From Pyrocephalus nanus (Eukaryota > Chordata > Aves > Passeriformes > Tyrannidae): a stretch of 64,000 bases of DNA. The DNA is taken from contig CM076270.1 in NCBI GenBank assembly GCA_038380795.1, forward strand, positions 17,562,001 through 17,626,000, in the 5' to 3' direction. Shown piece by piece: positions 48,001 through 61,300 of the stretch. The notes below the pieces were generated by a model. It was not told where the DNA came from. It was given only the letters and a program-made list of their open reading frames with translations, and did not search any database. How positions within the stretch are numbered: the stretch's first letter is position 1; every line of letters begins with the position of its first letter. The position numbers were made by a program, and so were the translations under genes.

Positions 48001-51000
48001 GATACTGAGTTGATGTCCTGGGGGGACTGTGCTGTTTTGGCTCCCTGGGGAAGATGCCACGGTCAAGTGCAGCCCCAGGTTGCTTAATGGCAGCAGCTTG
48101 GGAGAACCACTTCAGGGCAGCAAAGAGAAGACAAAAACTGAATAACCAGGAACCAACAAAAAGCAGGAGCACTGACGGACTGTGTGAAAAGGTAGAAAAA
48201 TAAATCCAAGGAGGCCAGGGCCGAGGAAGGAGGAAGTGTCACCACCACCGTCATGTCCCTCCTGGCAAAGAGGGGCTGAGCCCCCGGCACTGCCCTCACC
48301 TGCCTGCTGGTCTCATCCCAGCCCGGCTCCCAGAGGATAGAAGGGGCCACCCTCAGGGCCTGGAGGGATGTGAAGTGGGAGCTCAACCCAGCCTTGGGGG
48401 GAAGACATCAGGAAGGGTTTCTCCTGCATAACTGGTTTTACAGCTTCTTTGAGGTTTTGCCTTATTAATTTGGACTATCAGCTTTTACTCCTGTAACAGA
48501 ACCACTAGTTTGGGCTATTAAATTGTTAAAAGATTAAGTGGATAATCAGTAAATTCTTGGCTTTACATTTAAGGTGTGAAGGGGCCCATAAGATGCTTTT
48601 AAGAGTAAAAAGGTGAATAGTAAACACTAACTGCACAGAAATGGAAGTGACTGGGACTTTCCTTTCAGGTCTTATTCTGCAAAGCAAAACACTGACCTCA
48701 GCATCCACATGTTAAAACTCCAGCTGAATCATGTTTTGAAGAGGGTACAATGGTTTGATGTCCTCTCCCTCCTCTTAATTTTGCTTTGGATGTAAAGTTT
48801 CTGCAGGACTAGTTGTGGGGATTTCTGTAACTGAAGGTTAAATTTGTATCAGCAATTCTAGTTAAAAAAAAAATTCAAAAAGAAGTTAGGGACTCTTCAG
48901 AGCAGTAAATTCATGTGAACTTGTCATATGTCTAGAAGTAAATAAACCTGTACAAATCCACAACTTGCATTTATCCTCTCCAGGGTTCTGATGGGTCTAA
49001 TGACTTGTCTGTCCTTCAGCCAATGTCACTGGCGGTCATTTCAGACACCCTACAAGATTAGGCAAGATTTTACCTTACAAGCAGGTGAGGACAAGGCAGA
49101 AAGAATGCCCAGTCAATGACACCAGTCACAAAGACTTGGAACGGCCAGTCAAAGCTGGCCTAAAATCTCTGCCGAGTTTGAGGCACCCTCAGTGCCATCA
49201 CTGGGCCCCAGGGAGGGCAGGCCATGAGCTTTTTGGCATTACCTTCCTCATGTTCTCATCTCAAATTGCACATTCTAGAAACTGCTAATGTTAAAAATGT
49301 TTTTTTTTCCCCTCTTCTTAGGAAATGGCCAACCCCAAACCCCATCATGTTTGCTCAGCCCAAAGGCATGTCTCCTCTGGCAGGACTGAGGAGAAACACT
49401 CAAATGTGGCGCAGACCAGTAAAGCAGGAGACAGACCCAGCTCTGCCCTCCCCCTTGTCTCAGTACAAACACAACTGAAACTCAAACCCAACCCCTGGGC
49501 ACGCTCTTGGTCCAACCTGTCACAGTGACTGTGTTGGATCTAACGTCTGCTAAACCTACACCTCCAGCCAACACTGGCTGCTCCTGTCAGGCACAGAAGT
49601 CTCTGGAAGCCCCAAAGCACAGCCCTACAAGCACAGACACTCCTACAGCTATGTGGGGACATTTATATCGTTCACCCACCACCCCCAATCTCCAAACCTG
49701 GCACAGAGCTCACCCCACCGGGCATTTTGGGGTTAGGGAGCAGCCTGTGTGACCCAGAGGCTGGTGTGTGCTGGGACAGGGCAGGGCAGCAAGGCGTGAG
49801 CTTGGCCCTCCCCTGAGCCAAAACAGCTGCCCGTGGGGGCCTGACCCACTGTCTCAGCCTGTCCCTTGCAGTGGTTAGAGAAAGTGTGCTGGATAATGGG
49901 GAAGCAACAGGGAAATTCATTAAAAACCTACAATGCAACTGGAACAAACACCAAAGGAAAACAAACAAAACATATCCCATCCTCACATCCCCTCTAGTAG
50001 GTGTTGCTTTGAGCCAGTCCCCTGGGTAGGGACACTGTCCAGTGCTGATCACCACCAGCCCCTCTCTGCCCTAAGGCAGCTGCCTGGGGGACACAACCAG
50101 TCCCAAAGCTCCAGTTAGTAAAAAGCCCCTGGTCTTTCTTATTACCAAGAAAAAAACAAATGGATTCCTGTTCATGGCTGGGGCCAGAGAAGGAGGAGGC
50201 AGCACAACTGTCTGTCACTCGGAGAATCCCACTGGGCATATTTTCATCTCTCTGTTACCTACGACGGTACTGCACTGCAGGTAGAAATTGGACCATTGTT
50301 ACTTGGGTAAAAAATGGCTTTCCAACTAGCATGCAAAGAAAAAGTATCCCAAACCCCAACCCCTAACACTCATTCCCAGTCACTTAGATGTAGGAGACCT
50401 ACATTTCAAATTGTTGCCAGCTACGAGCTCTAGTCAAGAAACCCACTTGTGACCTTTCCAAATAAAAAGGAAGTTCTGCATTTTTGGGTCCAACAGCCAC
50501 TGACAAACTGTGTCAGTTCAACCCACCAGACCTGCTTGTGCTCCTACATACGCTGCTGGAAGTGAAGGGCCATCTCTGCCCACTTAGGAAGCACAAAGAA
50601 CCCGAAAGAGCCCCTGAATGCAGCACTGAGTGGCGCTGAGGATCCCAGTCTCTCCGCGGGAGGAGCCGGCTTTGCCCGTGGCACCCTCACGCTGTCGGCA
50701 GCACCGCTCCGGCCACTGCTGGGGAACAGGGTCAGGGCAATTGCATATTCCACTGGAGGCAGCAGGAGGGGGCCAGCCAAGTTCCCCCAGAGCCCTCTCT
50801 GCAAAGGCTCGGGTCAGCCCCAAGAGCCAGTTTGTGGCAATAACAAAAGTAAAACAATGAGGTACAGAAAGAAGGGCCCAGCACTGGGGAAAGACCGAGA
50901 AAGAAGAAAACAGCTCGAGCACTGCCAGAAATAGCAAACAACTGAAACCTTTTGAAACCTTTTTTCTCCTCCCTCTTTTCATTTTCCTCTTGCGTTGTGT

Positions 51001-51122
51001 TATTTTTTTTTTTCTTTTTTTGCCAAGGTGAATTAAATATGTCCTTTGGTTGTTGGTTGGTTGGTTGGTTTTGGCAAAGTGAAGCCCTCAGCCGCAGTCT
51101 GTTTCCTGGCCGTGCCAGTGAG
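45031..51122. other. Between DUSP28 and the GPC1 stop codon; includes GPC1 3' UTR
   Basis: No gene recognised. The GPC1 3' UTR must start at 51122 and run downward for an unknown distance; a minus-strand AATAAA lies at 47239-47244 and another at 46572-46577. A (TTGG)n stretch lies at about 51047-51069. A 160-codon minus-strand open frame at 45799-46281 has no recognisable domain. Human ANKMY1, which occupies this interval in mammals, was not found. Confidence 0.55.
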
Positions 51123-54100
51123 TTACCGCCACAAGTGCTGCAGGGCGATGACAGCCACCGAGAGGAGGAGGAGGAGGGAGGCAGAAGGCAAAGATCTGCT
51201 GCTGGCCCCATGGACGCCGTGTCCAGACTGCTTAGGAATAGCGTGTGTTTCTGGCTGCCTGGTGCTGGGGCTCTTAGAGAGTCTTTTGCCGCAGACGTCG
51301 TCAGGACAGCTGTCCCCGCTCCCCGAGCCGCTCATGTCGTCACCTGCACAGACACAAACACGGGCTCAGCCACGACTGCCTTTTTATCGTGGGACATGTC
51401 CCTGCAACCCCGGGGGCTCTGCCTGCCAGCTGTGCCCTGGCCACCTCCTCCTCTCTGCATTCTGCATCCCCCACTGTGGGACACAGGCCCATACCTGACC
51501 TCCAGCTGACTTAACCACCCACTGCTGCAGCAGCTGGAAACCCCTGGAGCAGACAGGAACCCCTTAAGCAGGGCTGGGCTGGCACTGGAGAGAGCTCCTG
51601 AGGTTTCAGTAAGGCACTGGGAGCAGCACAGCCTCCAGCCGCCCCACAGCAAGTGGGCTGCACTCGAGCAGCCCCTCAGCAGCTCCAAGCCAAAAGCCAG
51701 GGTGCCACAGCCCCATCTCTGCCCCACAGGACCAAGAGCAGGGCCCCTGTGCAGGCTGTAGGACTCACTGCTCAGCCCCTCTCGCCTGCAGGGACCTCTC
51801 CCGTTCTGCTACACTCACTCGTGTCTTGGAAATCCACGTCATTGCCGATGTTGGCGTTGCCCAGCCGGTTTGTCATGATCTTTAGCTGCATGATTTGCTG
51901 GCGAATGGTCATGTCTGGCTTGGTGATGTCCACCTCCACCTCTGGGTTGTTGATCTGGTTTGCTAGGCCGTCCCCCATCACCTCAGGCAGGTAACTGGGA
52001 AGGAAGGCGACAGGTTTAAATGACTTCCTCTCAGCTCACCTCACCTCTCCATTATGGACACGGGTGATAATCCAGCCTCTATGAGCCCAAGAGAAGCTGC
52101 AGTCAGTGGGTTGTGGAACATCCTCTGTAGGGTGGTGTTTGCTGGGAGGCAACCACAGATGGCCAAAAGTCATGCTACCATGGCCAGACCCCTGCAGAGC
52201 CTCAAGCTCATCCTGAGGCTACCTCAGCTTGCAGGAGGTGGCTGATGGCCTTGCAGCATCCTGGGTTAGGAACGGATTTCCTGCAGGGAAGACTCAGGGG
52301 TTGCTCTCAGACTGGTACCTGTGGACCCACAGTGACACTCTCCTATGGAAAAGGTCTGTGTATCTGGGAGGCCGAGGAGCACCTTCATCCTTTCCTGGTT
52401 AAACCTGTGGGGATTGACACCTGGGACCACTGAATGCACCCAGCCCAGTTCAACCAGACAGGGCCCTAGGAAAGCTTCAGTTATCTGGGAGCTGTCAAGC
52501 TAACCCTGGCCCTCCTGCAGATCTGTGACACTTTTGGCAGCAATGTGAAATATGGAAGAGCTAAAGGTGTTGGGTCTGGGCTGGCAGAGCCCAGCCCAGC
52601 AAGTCCATGGAGAGAAGTGGAGAAAGATGCAGGCCCAGCAGCTGCCCATCTCCTCTCAGACACTCTTTAACCTCAGCCAGGGTAGAAACTGTTTCTGCAG
52701 CTGTTTGATGTCACCTGGGTGCCTCCTCTCATGAGGAAACAGCATTTCAGAGCAGGTATGGACAGAGAGACACATGCAATTCTCTACAGCAGCTCTGGAG
52801 TTTGTTTCTGCAACAGATTTAGCTGGAGCTAAATTCAGCTCTGCTGCCTTCTGAGTGCATGTAGAATTGCAAAACTGATTCAGAAGAAGAAAATTACAAT
52901 TATTTCATGGCAAATGCATTTCAGTGCTTAATCCTCTGACACACAGCAAAATGGCACCAGGCCTGACATTCCCACCTACCAGTTTTTCAGGAAATGCAAC
53001 ATTTCTATGGACAGGGACACTGCTCACTCTGAACAAGCAGGGCTGGCTGTGATGATCAAACCCTCCCTCTCACTCCAGAATGGTGCTATCCTGGCACCCA
53101 GGCCCACTCCATACCTGCCCTTGGTCATCCCATTCCAACACTTGTCATCCGACGCTGAGCTGGCCATTACTTTTTTGCTGCACAGGCTGCTGGGCAGGGT
53201 GATCCAGTACGACTTGAGAGCTGTCAGATTCCCTTTGGCATCTAAAACCTGTAAGCAAATGGGATGCTCAGGGCCAGGAGACCTCTGGGGCACCCCAGGC
53301 CAGAGGAAAGGATAAAGATTCTGCCTATTTTTTGTTTTGTTTTACCATCACAAAGTCTGTTTTTATGAAAACAAGGACAACCTTCCCCTAAAGACCAACT
53401 GTCAACCCAAGCACCCAAGGCTGAAGGTTACATGCCAAGAACTGCTCCAGTACCACAGGATTAACCAGGAGGAGACCATCTTCTGGGTCATGAGGGAAAT
53501 GCTTAGAAGGTCCTGGGTGAGAGCCAGCAGGGCTCTGCTGGGTGAGACAGATGGGTGTCTGCGAGTGAGGACCATGGCAAATCCCACAGCTTGCCATCCA
53601 CAGAACCCAAAATCTTCATGGAGAAGGACCTCTGGCCCCAATATCCTGGCTGGACTGCCTGAGGCTGAACTACACCAATGGATAGGAGCCTCTTCAGGTA
53701 AGAGTGGCCCCAAATCCCTAGGAAATTGGTTTTCAGCAACACAGACCATACCATGTGCAGAGGCAAGAAGACCAGGTCTGCTTAGCTCACAACAGCACTT
53801 GATGATCTGAGCATCAGACTCATCATTGAGCAGCCGAGGTGGTCTGACCCGACCTGCAGGACCCACAGAGGAGTGATCTCCTCCCAGGGGACACTACACA
53901 CCAGCACTCCTGTCCTGGTCACTGGCAGGAGGGAGCTCTGGAGACAAACTCACCAGCATCTCCAGTGCTTGTGCAGAGGATTTGGCCTCCAATGTGACTT
54001 TCCCCCGTCTTTTCTTGTCCTCACTGCTGGAGCCTTTTGTGCTGATTTTAGGATTTCCACAGCCTTGAAATACCTGAAAAACAAATCAAACTCTCTATCC

Positions 54101-57100
54101 CATGTTTTGATGCTATTTCTTTAATTATTTAACACTCCAGAGTTAGGGGTGTTTTTTTTCCCTGTTCTTAAGTATATTTATCTTTCCTACCTGCAAGATC
54201 TCAGAGATTCTGGCTTAGTTTCTGGTGCCAGATGTGTTTTCAGCACATTGTAACTCGTTTTGGTTACCACTATCAAGCAAAATGTTCAGCACTAACACAT
54301 GTTTTTGGATGAGTCACCAATGTTGATATTAAATTATTTATAGCAATTTCATCTGTTCTTCTTATGATTGGAAGATAAAATCCTGGGAAGAACAAGATGG
54401 AAGTTGATCACATATGTTACACCAGTGGTGTGGGCTTCAAGATTGCAGAGCACGGGAGCTCCATTGATTTGGACAACAGAGAGAGGTGGGACTATACCCA
54501 TGACTGCTGCAATCAGCATCCACACTTGGGAAACTAATGACCTTTGAGCAGGGCAGTGCAAGGACAGCAGATGTGCCACAAACCAGCAGGTTGGATGTTT
54601 CAGGGACAAATCAGGCAGTGGAACTGATTTATCCCCTATCTTTGGGTACCTCCTACCATCCTAACTACCTGCTCCGATGGGCTTTGTAGCCGGAGGTCAG
54701 AAGCAGCACTTTGAAGGTACAAATCCTCAGGTTTGGCCTCTAGGATGAGATGGAAGGTGTCCTGGAAGCGCCTGTTTCTCCCAGTCTCTGCATGACCTGT
54801 CCAGGCAGCGACACCTCTGTTGCAAATCAGCAGTGCTGCACAGCTGAGCCTCACTGGTGGCAGGAGTGCTCAGCCAGCCAAAGCATTAGAGGCCAGGGGG
54901 CACTTTGAACTGTCAGTCTGAGTCAGAAAGCACCAGCCTTTACAAAGAAAGCCATCTGATTTGAAAAGAGGGCTCCAAGCTTGTTGTGGTTACCAGGGTG
55001 CTGTCAGAAGCTATTGATAAATGTGACTTTGCCTGGTGTCCCCTTAGAGCAGAGGAGTCAGGACTGCAGGCAGGAGCACTGCTGACACAGCTCGTGCCAC
55101 CCGCTGAATGTGCTGCTGAGTGGATTCTGACAGCCATCAGCAAAGACCTAACCTAGGCAAGAGTCCCTTCAGTGCCAACGGGGCTTGTTGGTGTGTCTGA
55201 GGGACATTCAGCCTCAAAAGGCCTCTCCTGGGGTGCACTGCCCTGTTGAACCAGACAGATCCCATGACTCCAGCAGTTGAGCACCAAGCCAATTTGCTCA
55301 TCCGTCCCCTTTGCTCTGTGCAAAACCCAGCCCTGAAAACCGCACGTGAAAGGTTTTCAACTTGGTTTTAACCTGTCCTGCTCCTTTCATCTGCATCTCT
55401 GCCCTAACTGTGGGATAGCTGCAGGACCTGGGGAGTGTCTGGGCAAAAGGCAGAAGCCCCAGAAGGCTGCTTTAGTTCCCAAAGCTTCTCTTACCTACAG
55501 AGGTGATTGTGGTTAAGTGGATAAATATACTAAAAATAGAAGACAGCTTCATGATATATACTTCTTGGAAGACAGGTGAGCCTCAGGAGAGTCTGTTTTG
55601 TACTCTGGATTGCCAGATTGCAACTCTGTCCCACGATACTACCCGACAGCTCAGTGTTTCCTCTGCAGAACATCCCCCTGAGGCAGGTTAAAGCAGCTGC
55701 CTTCTGTCACTGGGGACTGTACACTTGCTGTAAATGCCTCAGCTCAGCCAAATGATCTCAGGACTCTTCAGACACAGAGGCCCCTGACAGCAAATGCCAC
55801 CCTTCCTCCCCCAGTCATTGCATGTGCAGTCCCACTGCCTGTGCCTGTACCCAAAGGAGGCCGGCTGGATGTGTCAGGGAGCAATATTTGGAAACACCAG
55901 AGAAGGTTTTTGCCTAAGGTGGGTGGTTTCCTATCATTAGAAGAGAGGACATTTGCTCTCTTTCACTCTTTTAGCTCAGTTGAATAGTCAGCACAAAAAG
56001 CATTTGGTCCTGGCAGTTACACGTGGAGTGTCCTCAGCCAGGCCCAGGCACACACTCCTACCTTGGCTGTGATGGAATCTTTGTTTTCTTGCAAGTTGGA
56101 AATAGCTTCAGCAATCCTCATGTGAATGGTCCCTATTACAGTGTCCACATTGTAGGGTCCGTCGATCCGATCAGCCACCACCATCAGGGAATCTGGGGGA
56201 ACAAGGCAGAGATGTCTCTCATCCTCAGACTCTGCACAAACCAAGGTGAAGATCACACTCATGCTGGGAAAAGCTGCTGGCCCCTCAGCAGGCTTGTTGG
56301 GAGACACCTCTCCATTTTCACTACTGCACAGGTTCTCCTTTTCCTTACTTAAGTAAAGCCACACTCTGTGGCAGAGGAACATCATAAATGCAACCTGTAT
56401 TCACCCAAAGTGATCAGCATTTCCTGGGGTGACACAGAAAGGGAAGCCAGAAAACTGGTGCAGAAGTATTGAGAAACACACAGCAATACTTGTCCCTTCG
56501 TCTTCAGCAAAGCACTGCAGCCAGCAAAAGGTGGGAGAAATGGGGCCAATAAAGTGCCAGTGTGGGCAAAAGCTTCCCTAGCAGTGAAGGACTGAGAAAA
56601 GGATTTAATTCTTCTCACTCTCACCTCTGGAAGGGCAACAGTGACCAACCAGGAAAATACCAGTCTATAAGGGCAGAGAAGCAGACCATAATGCCCACAA
56701 CTAACTGTAAACAGGACAGGGAGTGACTGAGGGTGCCTCTTGCTCTCAACTTCTCTTGGAGGATGTCCTCTGATGTCCAACCACTCCTGCCTGGCCTGGA
56801 AGTTCCTGCCTGGATGGCTGCTTTGAGACTGTGCTTGGCTTACAAAGAATTACCAAGCTCTGTCTGCCTCCAGAGATGATTCTCAACACTCCACAGCTGG
56901 GGCTGAAACAAGGACAGCCTATATGCTTGCTATGCAAGGGGTGACTTTTTTTGTGTTCTGGGAAATAACATCTCCTGCAACACTGAAAAGCTTGCAGTTT
57001 AACTCTGCTGCCACTCAGAGATTATGGTGTCATCTTTGAGACTATATTTCAGACAATTGTAGCCTGCAGAGGCACTAACATTGGAATACAGGCATTTCAA

Positions 57101-58346
57101 TCAAAGGCTGCTCCCAAAAATTACTGATAAATTATATATGAACCATTTATATAAAAAATTTCCCTTATTTTGACCTGCCCTAATTTGTCAAACTGAAAGA
57201 GTAACTCTGTAACTAAATCCTCCCTGGCCACACAGAAGGGCCTGGAGAGGGGTGAAGGATGGAAAACACTGGTGAACTGCTGCCTTTGACTCCACATTTT
57301 GCTCCTGTCCTTGATCAAATTGGGATCTCTGACACTGAAATGTACAACAGCAATTTGAGAAAACCTCCAATCTCCTCCTCGCCATCACCCCTTGACAGTG
57401 ATGTCTCATGGGAAGAGGAAGCCAGAGTAAGTGCAAAATGCACATGGAATCGCTTCCTTGTCAATCAGGGAGAGCTGTATAGTGACCTTTCAGGAGATGT
57501 GCAGTCATCCTGGCTAGAGAGCAGGGAACAGTTGGCTGGCTCTGGTCAGAAAGGCCAAAGCACACTGAAGTCCTGGTTAAACTCTTGGGGAAGGGAATAT
57601 TCCTCCCCCTTCTTTGCAGCAGCCTCCCAGTTGCTCTTATGTGGAGCACTTCCAATTAGCCGCAGTTCGTTAGGCCCAGAACAAGGTGGCAGCTGCACCT
57701 CACTGGGCAGTGGCCCAGCCTTGGTTGCTGCAGTCCCAGATCTATTTTGCAGTGTCCCTTGAGAGGCAGGAGACATTCCTGGAACTCCACCGGGATTTTT
57801 GTTGCTAACACCAGCACGTGCCAATCACGAGCCAGCCTGCCAGGCTGCAGCTGGGCAGTGAGCTGGCAGCCTCGCTGGCCAGGCAGTGGGTGCCAAGGTA
57901 GGGGAAAAGGCCAAGTCCAAAGCTCATCTCCTCTGGTGCCTGCCTTGTGTGAGCACAGACAAACATCAAAGCTCCCTCGGGTCTCATATCACTCCATACG
58001 TAGAGCCTGAGAGAAAAAGAGGAGCTTGCTGTGTGATGCTCTGCGGGCACAAGGAGGAGTGAGAGCTTTACCACTGCAAACAACCTCCACTGAGCCTCCA
58101 ACCCTCCTGTCTTTCCTTGCCAAACACCACCTCAGTGAGTTCAAAGGGTGCTGTGCTGCAGAAGAGCAAGGCCATCTTACCCATCAGGTACTTCCACTCG
58201 GTGCTCAGGTCTGCCTGGTTGGCCAGGCAGCCCTTCACGACGTTCAGGCAGTAGTTGTTGCAGGGCCTCACGCTGGACATGCCCCGGCAGTGCGGGCAGT
58301 ACATCAGCTTCATGATGGCGCGGGTGCACTCGTGGCTCAGGGACAC
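51123..58346 (-). CDS. GPC1: GPC1 (glypican-1), last six coding exons, 5' end beyond the window
   Basis: GPI-anchored heparan-sulfate proteoglycan of the cell surface, a co-receptor for FGF, Wnt, Hedgehog and other ligands. Minus-strand exons in order: 58181-58346, 56062-56192, 53954-54073, 53115-53248, 51819-51994, 51123-51343. Phases join to 948 nt, the C-terminal 315 aa plus stop. The first exon here has the Cys-rich glypican segment ([15 protein letters not shown] and [19 protein letters not shown]), then [40 protein letters not shown] and a nearly invariant block, [19 protein letters not shown]. The last exon has SGSGSGD, the heparan-sulfate attachment Ser-Gly repeat, and ends in a hydrophobic GPI-attachment signal ([20 protein letters not shown]). 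The [13 protein letters not shown] block and the SGSGSGD match glypican-1 rather than its paralogues. Two or three upstream exons with the signal peptide are outside the window. Confidence 0.96.
51343..58180 (-). other. GPC1: GPC1 introns between the six exons present
   Basis: Five introns of about 0.5, 1.1, 0.7, 2.1 and 2.0 kb, moderately GC-rich. Open frames of 100-160 codons here, for example at 53402-53866 and 57259-57762, have no recognisable content and overlap each other on both strands. No nested gene, microRNA or clear transposon recognised. Confidence 0.55.
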
Positions 58347-61300
58347 CTGGGGGAGACACATCGGAGTCAGGCACACAGGCTGGTCAGGGGACACGTGGGT
58401 GAACTCCCCCCTTGCCTGAAGGAGCTTGGTGTGCTCTGAAAAGCAGTGCAGCTACCCAAGTGTGTGGCCCTGGGAAAGCCACTTCCCTTCTCATTGCCAT
58501 TCCTTCCCCCCACCCTTCCTTGGGTGTTACTCCTGCTGGAGGGACAAGACCTCTGAGGCAGCCAGTTCCTCAGCCTGTGTCTGAACCCAGGCTTCTGGAA
58601 AAAGCCTTTATATGAGCATCAGCACCCCACTTCCAGCCAGGTCCAGTGGCCACAAGGACAGCCCAGGCTCTCCACCAGCTGTAACCTTGACCCCTGGAGC
58701 TTCTGCAATTAGTGCCACCACCATGCCCCTTCTGCAGGAAGGGTTTGCTGCCACTACCCTGCGGACACAGGTGTCCCACCACAAACTGCATCTCCGGCTT
58801 CCTGGGGGGATGCACAGTGGGGCCCTGGACACAGAAACATCCCAGCTGGGATCTTTGGAAAGGAGAATGGTACTGGGGGAAGGCTTGCACACTTCTGAAA
58901 ACAAGGGCAATTGAGAGCAGTTGACAGTGGAAGTGGTTGCTCTCTGCGAGCACTTGAGGAGCCGCAGGCAGCCGGTGACAGGGGCCAACACACGCCGTGC
59001 CAGCAGCTCTCAGGCACTGCACGTGCAGCCGGTGCTGTGCAGGGCTGACTCGGGAGGTGGCTTTGCCACCTTTAATTAAACCGCCCCGGTCCCTCAAGCA
59101 CAGAGCCAGTGCAGGTGCAGAGCACACAGAGCAGGGCCTCTGTAGCACATCCCCCCAGACCATCAGCCATGGGACAGCGTCCCCCTCCAACTGCTGCAGG
59201 CAAGGGGCTGTCAGCGCACTGAGGGGTGAATAACAACCTGGCAGACCCTGCAGAGAGGCTGGCAGAGCTCCATGCCTCCCCTGTCTTGTTGCTAAAGTGT
59301 TTTCTCCTTTGTGGTCTTTTTCCATCTTTACTCAGATGCATTTGCAAATCCCTTGTCAATCTTTTAAAACCATTTACAAAAATAAAAATGAGTGTCTGCA
59401 GGCAAGTCTCCCTTGGTTCCAGGTACTTGACACTCAGAAGGAGCTCAGAGGGGAGAAAAGTGATGAAAGGGGCAAATCTTGACATGAAAAAATCCCTGAG
59501 CCTTGAGCTGCAGCTGCAATGCTGAGAACTGCCCTGATCTCTTATGAAAAATACTTTGAACGTATTCAGTTCTGAGGTACCTTTGGGAGAGTGTGAACAC
59601 GCTGAGTCCAACATCAGAGGTTGCAAGATAAAATCCCTAAGCTTCCCCTCTCCTGAAACTCCCTGCATGGTAGCACCCCACTTCCAGTAATCCTCAAAAA
59701 CACAGGTGCTGGATGGTGCTGAGGCTTCATCGGGCAGCAATGCTTTAAAATAACCTCGTGAGAACCTTTTTCACGATGAGGACAAAAATTTCTAGGTCTC
59801 AGAGAGAGAACCCAAACAGAGCCTGCTTCAGGGAAGCCTTGGCAGCCAGAAGCAGCCCTGAGATGACTGTGGATAAACACTGTGTCCCACTGTGGCCAGA
59901 GGGGGTGAGCCTCGCAGGAACCCCTCACACACCAAGGCTTTCCTCGGCTTCCTGGGCCAGCTTTCGGCTCCTTCCTGGGACAACTCCCGCCGGCAGATCC
60001 CGGCGCCCAGCTGCCATGCGGCTCAGCCACCAGGAGATGGAGGCTCCATCCCGCCGCACCGCACGGCTGCCACAAGCTACATCCACAGGAGAAGCGCTGC
60101 AACCACTGCACTTCCTGCCTCGGCGATCTGACAGGGGATGCAACAAAGCAGAGGGACGGGCAAAGAAAAGAAGAGTTTCTTTTTCGTCTCAGGGTTTAAA
60201 TAACCATGGCTGAATAGTGACTGAAAAGGCAACAGGTAAGAGCACAGGCTGTAGCTGCAGACCTTTCAAATCCAGAGCACTCACACAAAAAGCAAGGGAT
60301 CCAGCTGGAGAGAAGCTGTGACCTCCCCTTCCCCAGACAGGGCATGGATGTACATGGATTTTACGGTGACACTCCAACACAATCACGTAGCCTGTGCAGG
60401 CCTGAACACAACTTTGTCTCCGTGTTTTACTGGCACGGCCCGTCACTGCTCATCCCATATCCAGCCATGGTCCTGGAGCACTGTAAACTCCCACCCCACA
60501 GACCAGCTGCACAGCCCAGCACCTGCAGCACAGGCGAGTCACTGGGGTGAGCCATTTTCCATAGCACTGATGGGGACAGATCGTTTGCCTGCACCCACAC
60601 ACTTCCATGGTCACACTGTGCAGCCTTTTGGAGGGCAGGGAGCTGAGGTGCTCTGGGTGGAAAGCAGGAACACAGCATTGCCTGCAGGAAGCTGCCCTGA
60701 GGCAGTGCAGGCCAGCCCCTCGGGGCAGAGAGGACGGCCACCAGCAGCAAGGACACAAAGCTACTGACACCCTGCCAGAACCTGTGGGGTACACCAAGAG
60801 AGGCAAGAGACACATTTTGGCTCAGAAAAGCATCTCCAAGATGCTTAAAGCATGGTGCAAAGCCAGCCCTGCACTGGAGCTACCCAGGGGTGACCACAGC
60901 AAGCCCATATTTCAGTAAAGCTTGTGACAGGCCCAGTGGGCATTTCACAAATACTGCTGCTTGCAGAATTCATTCTGGCCTCCGCATTTGCTTCATGTGT
61001 GTCAGAAAGGACCTTCACACCCTGAGCTCGGCATTCCCTCTCCCTCTGGAGAGCGACCACGCAGGACCATCCGTGCCCAGCCACACTCAGAGCTGCAGAA
61101 GGGCAGCGGCCACGAGCGCCTGCTCCTTGGTGCCCACCCACTCCATCTGCCCCCTGGCATGGCTGGTGAGCGCAGGCAGCTGTCAAGGCTCCCCGTGGCA
61201 CAGACAGCTGCCTTCTGTCCTGCAGCCCACCTCCCTCCAACCTCTCCTCAGCTGTCAGCCAGCCAAAACTGCCTGTCACCAGCCACTCCACCCACCACCA

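Noticed and set aside
58570..59740. Two long minus-strand open frames (251 and 222 codons) in the GPC1 intron
   Set aside because: They overlap in different frames, are rich in Ser/Cys/Leu without motifs, and do not match the missing GPC1 N-terminal lobe.
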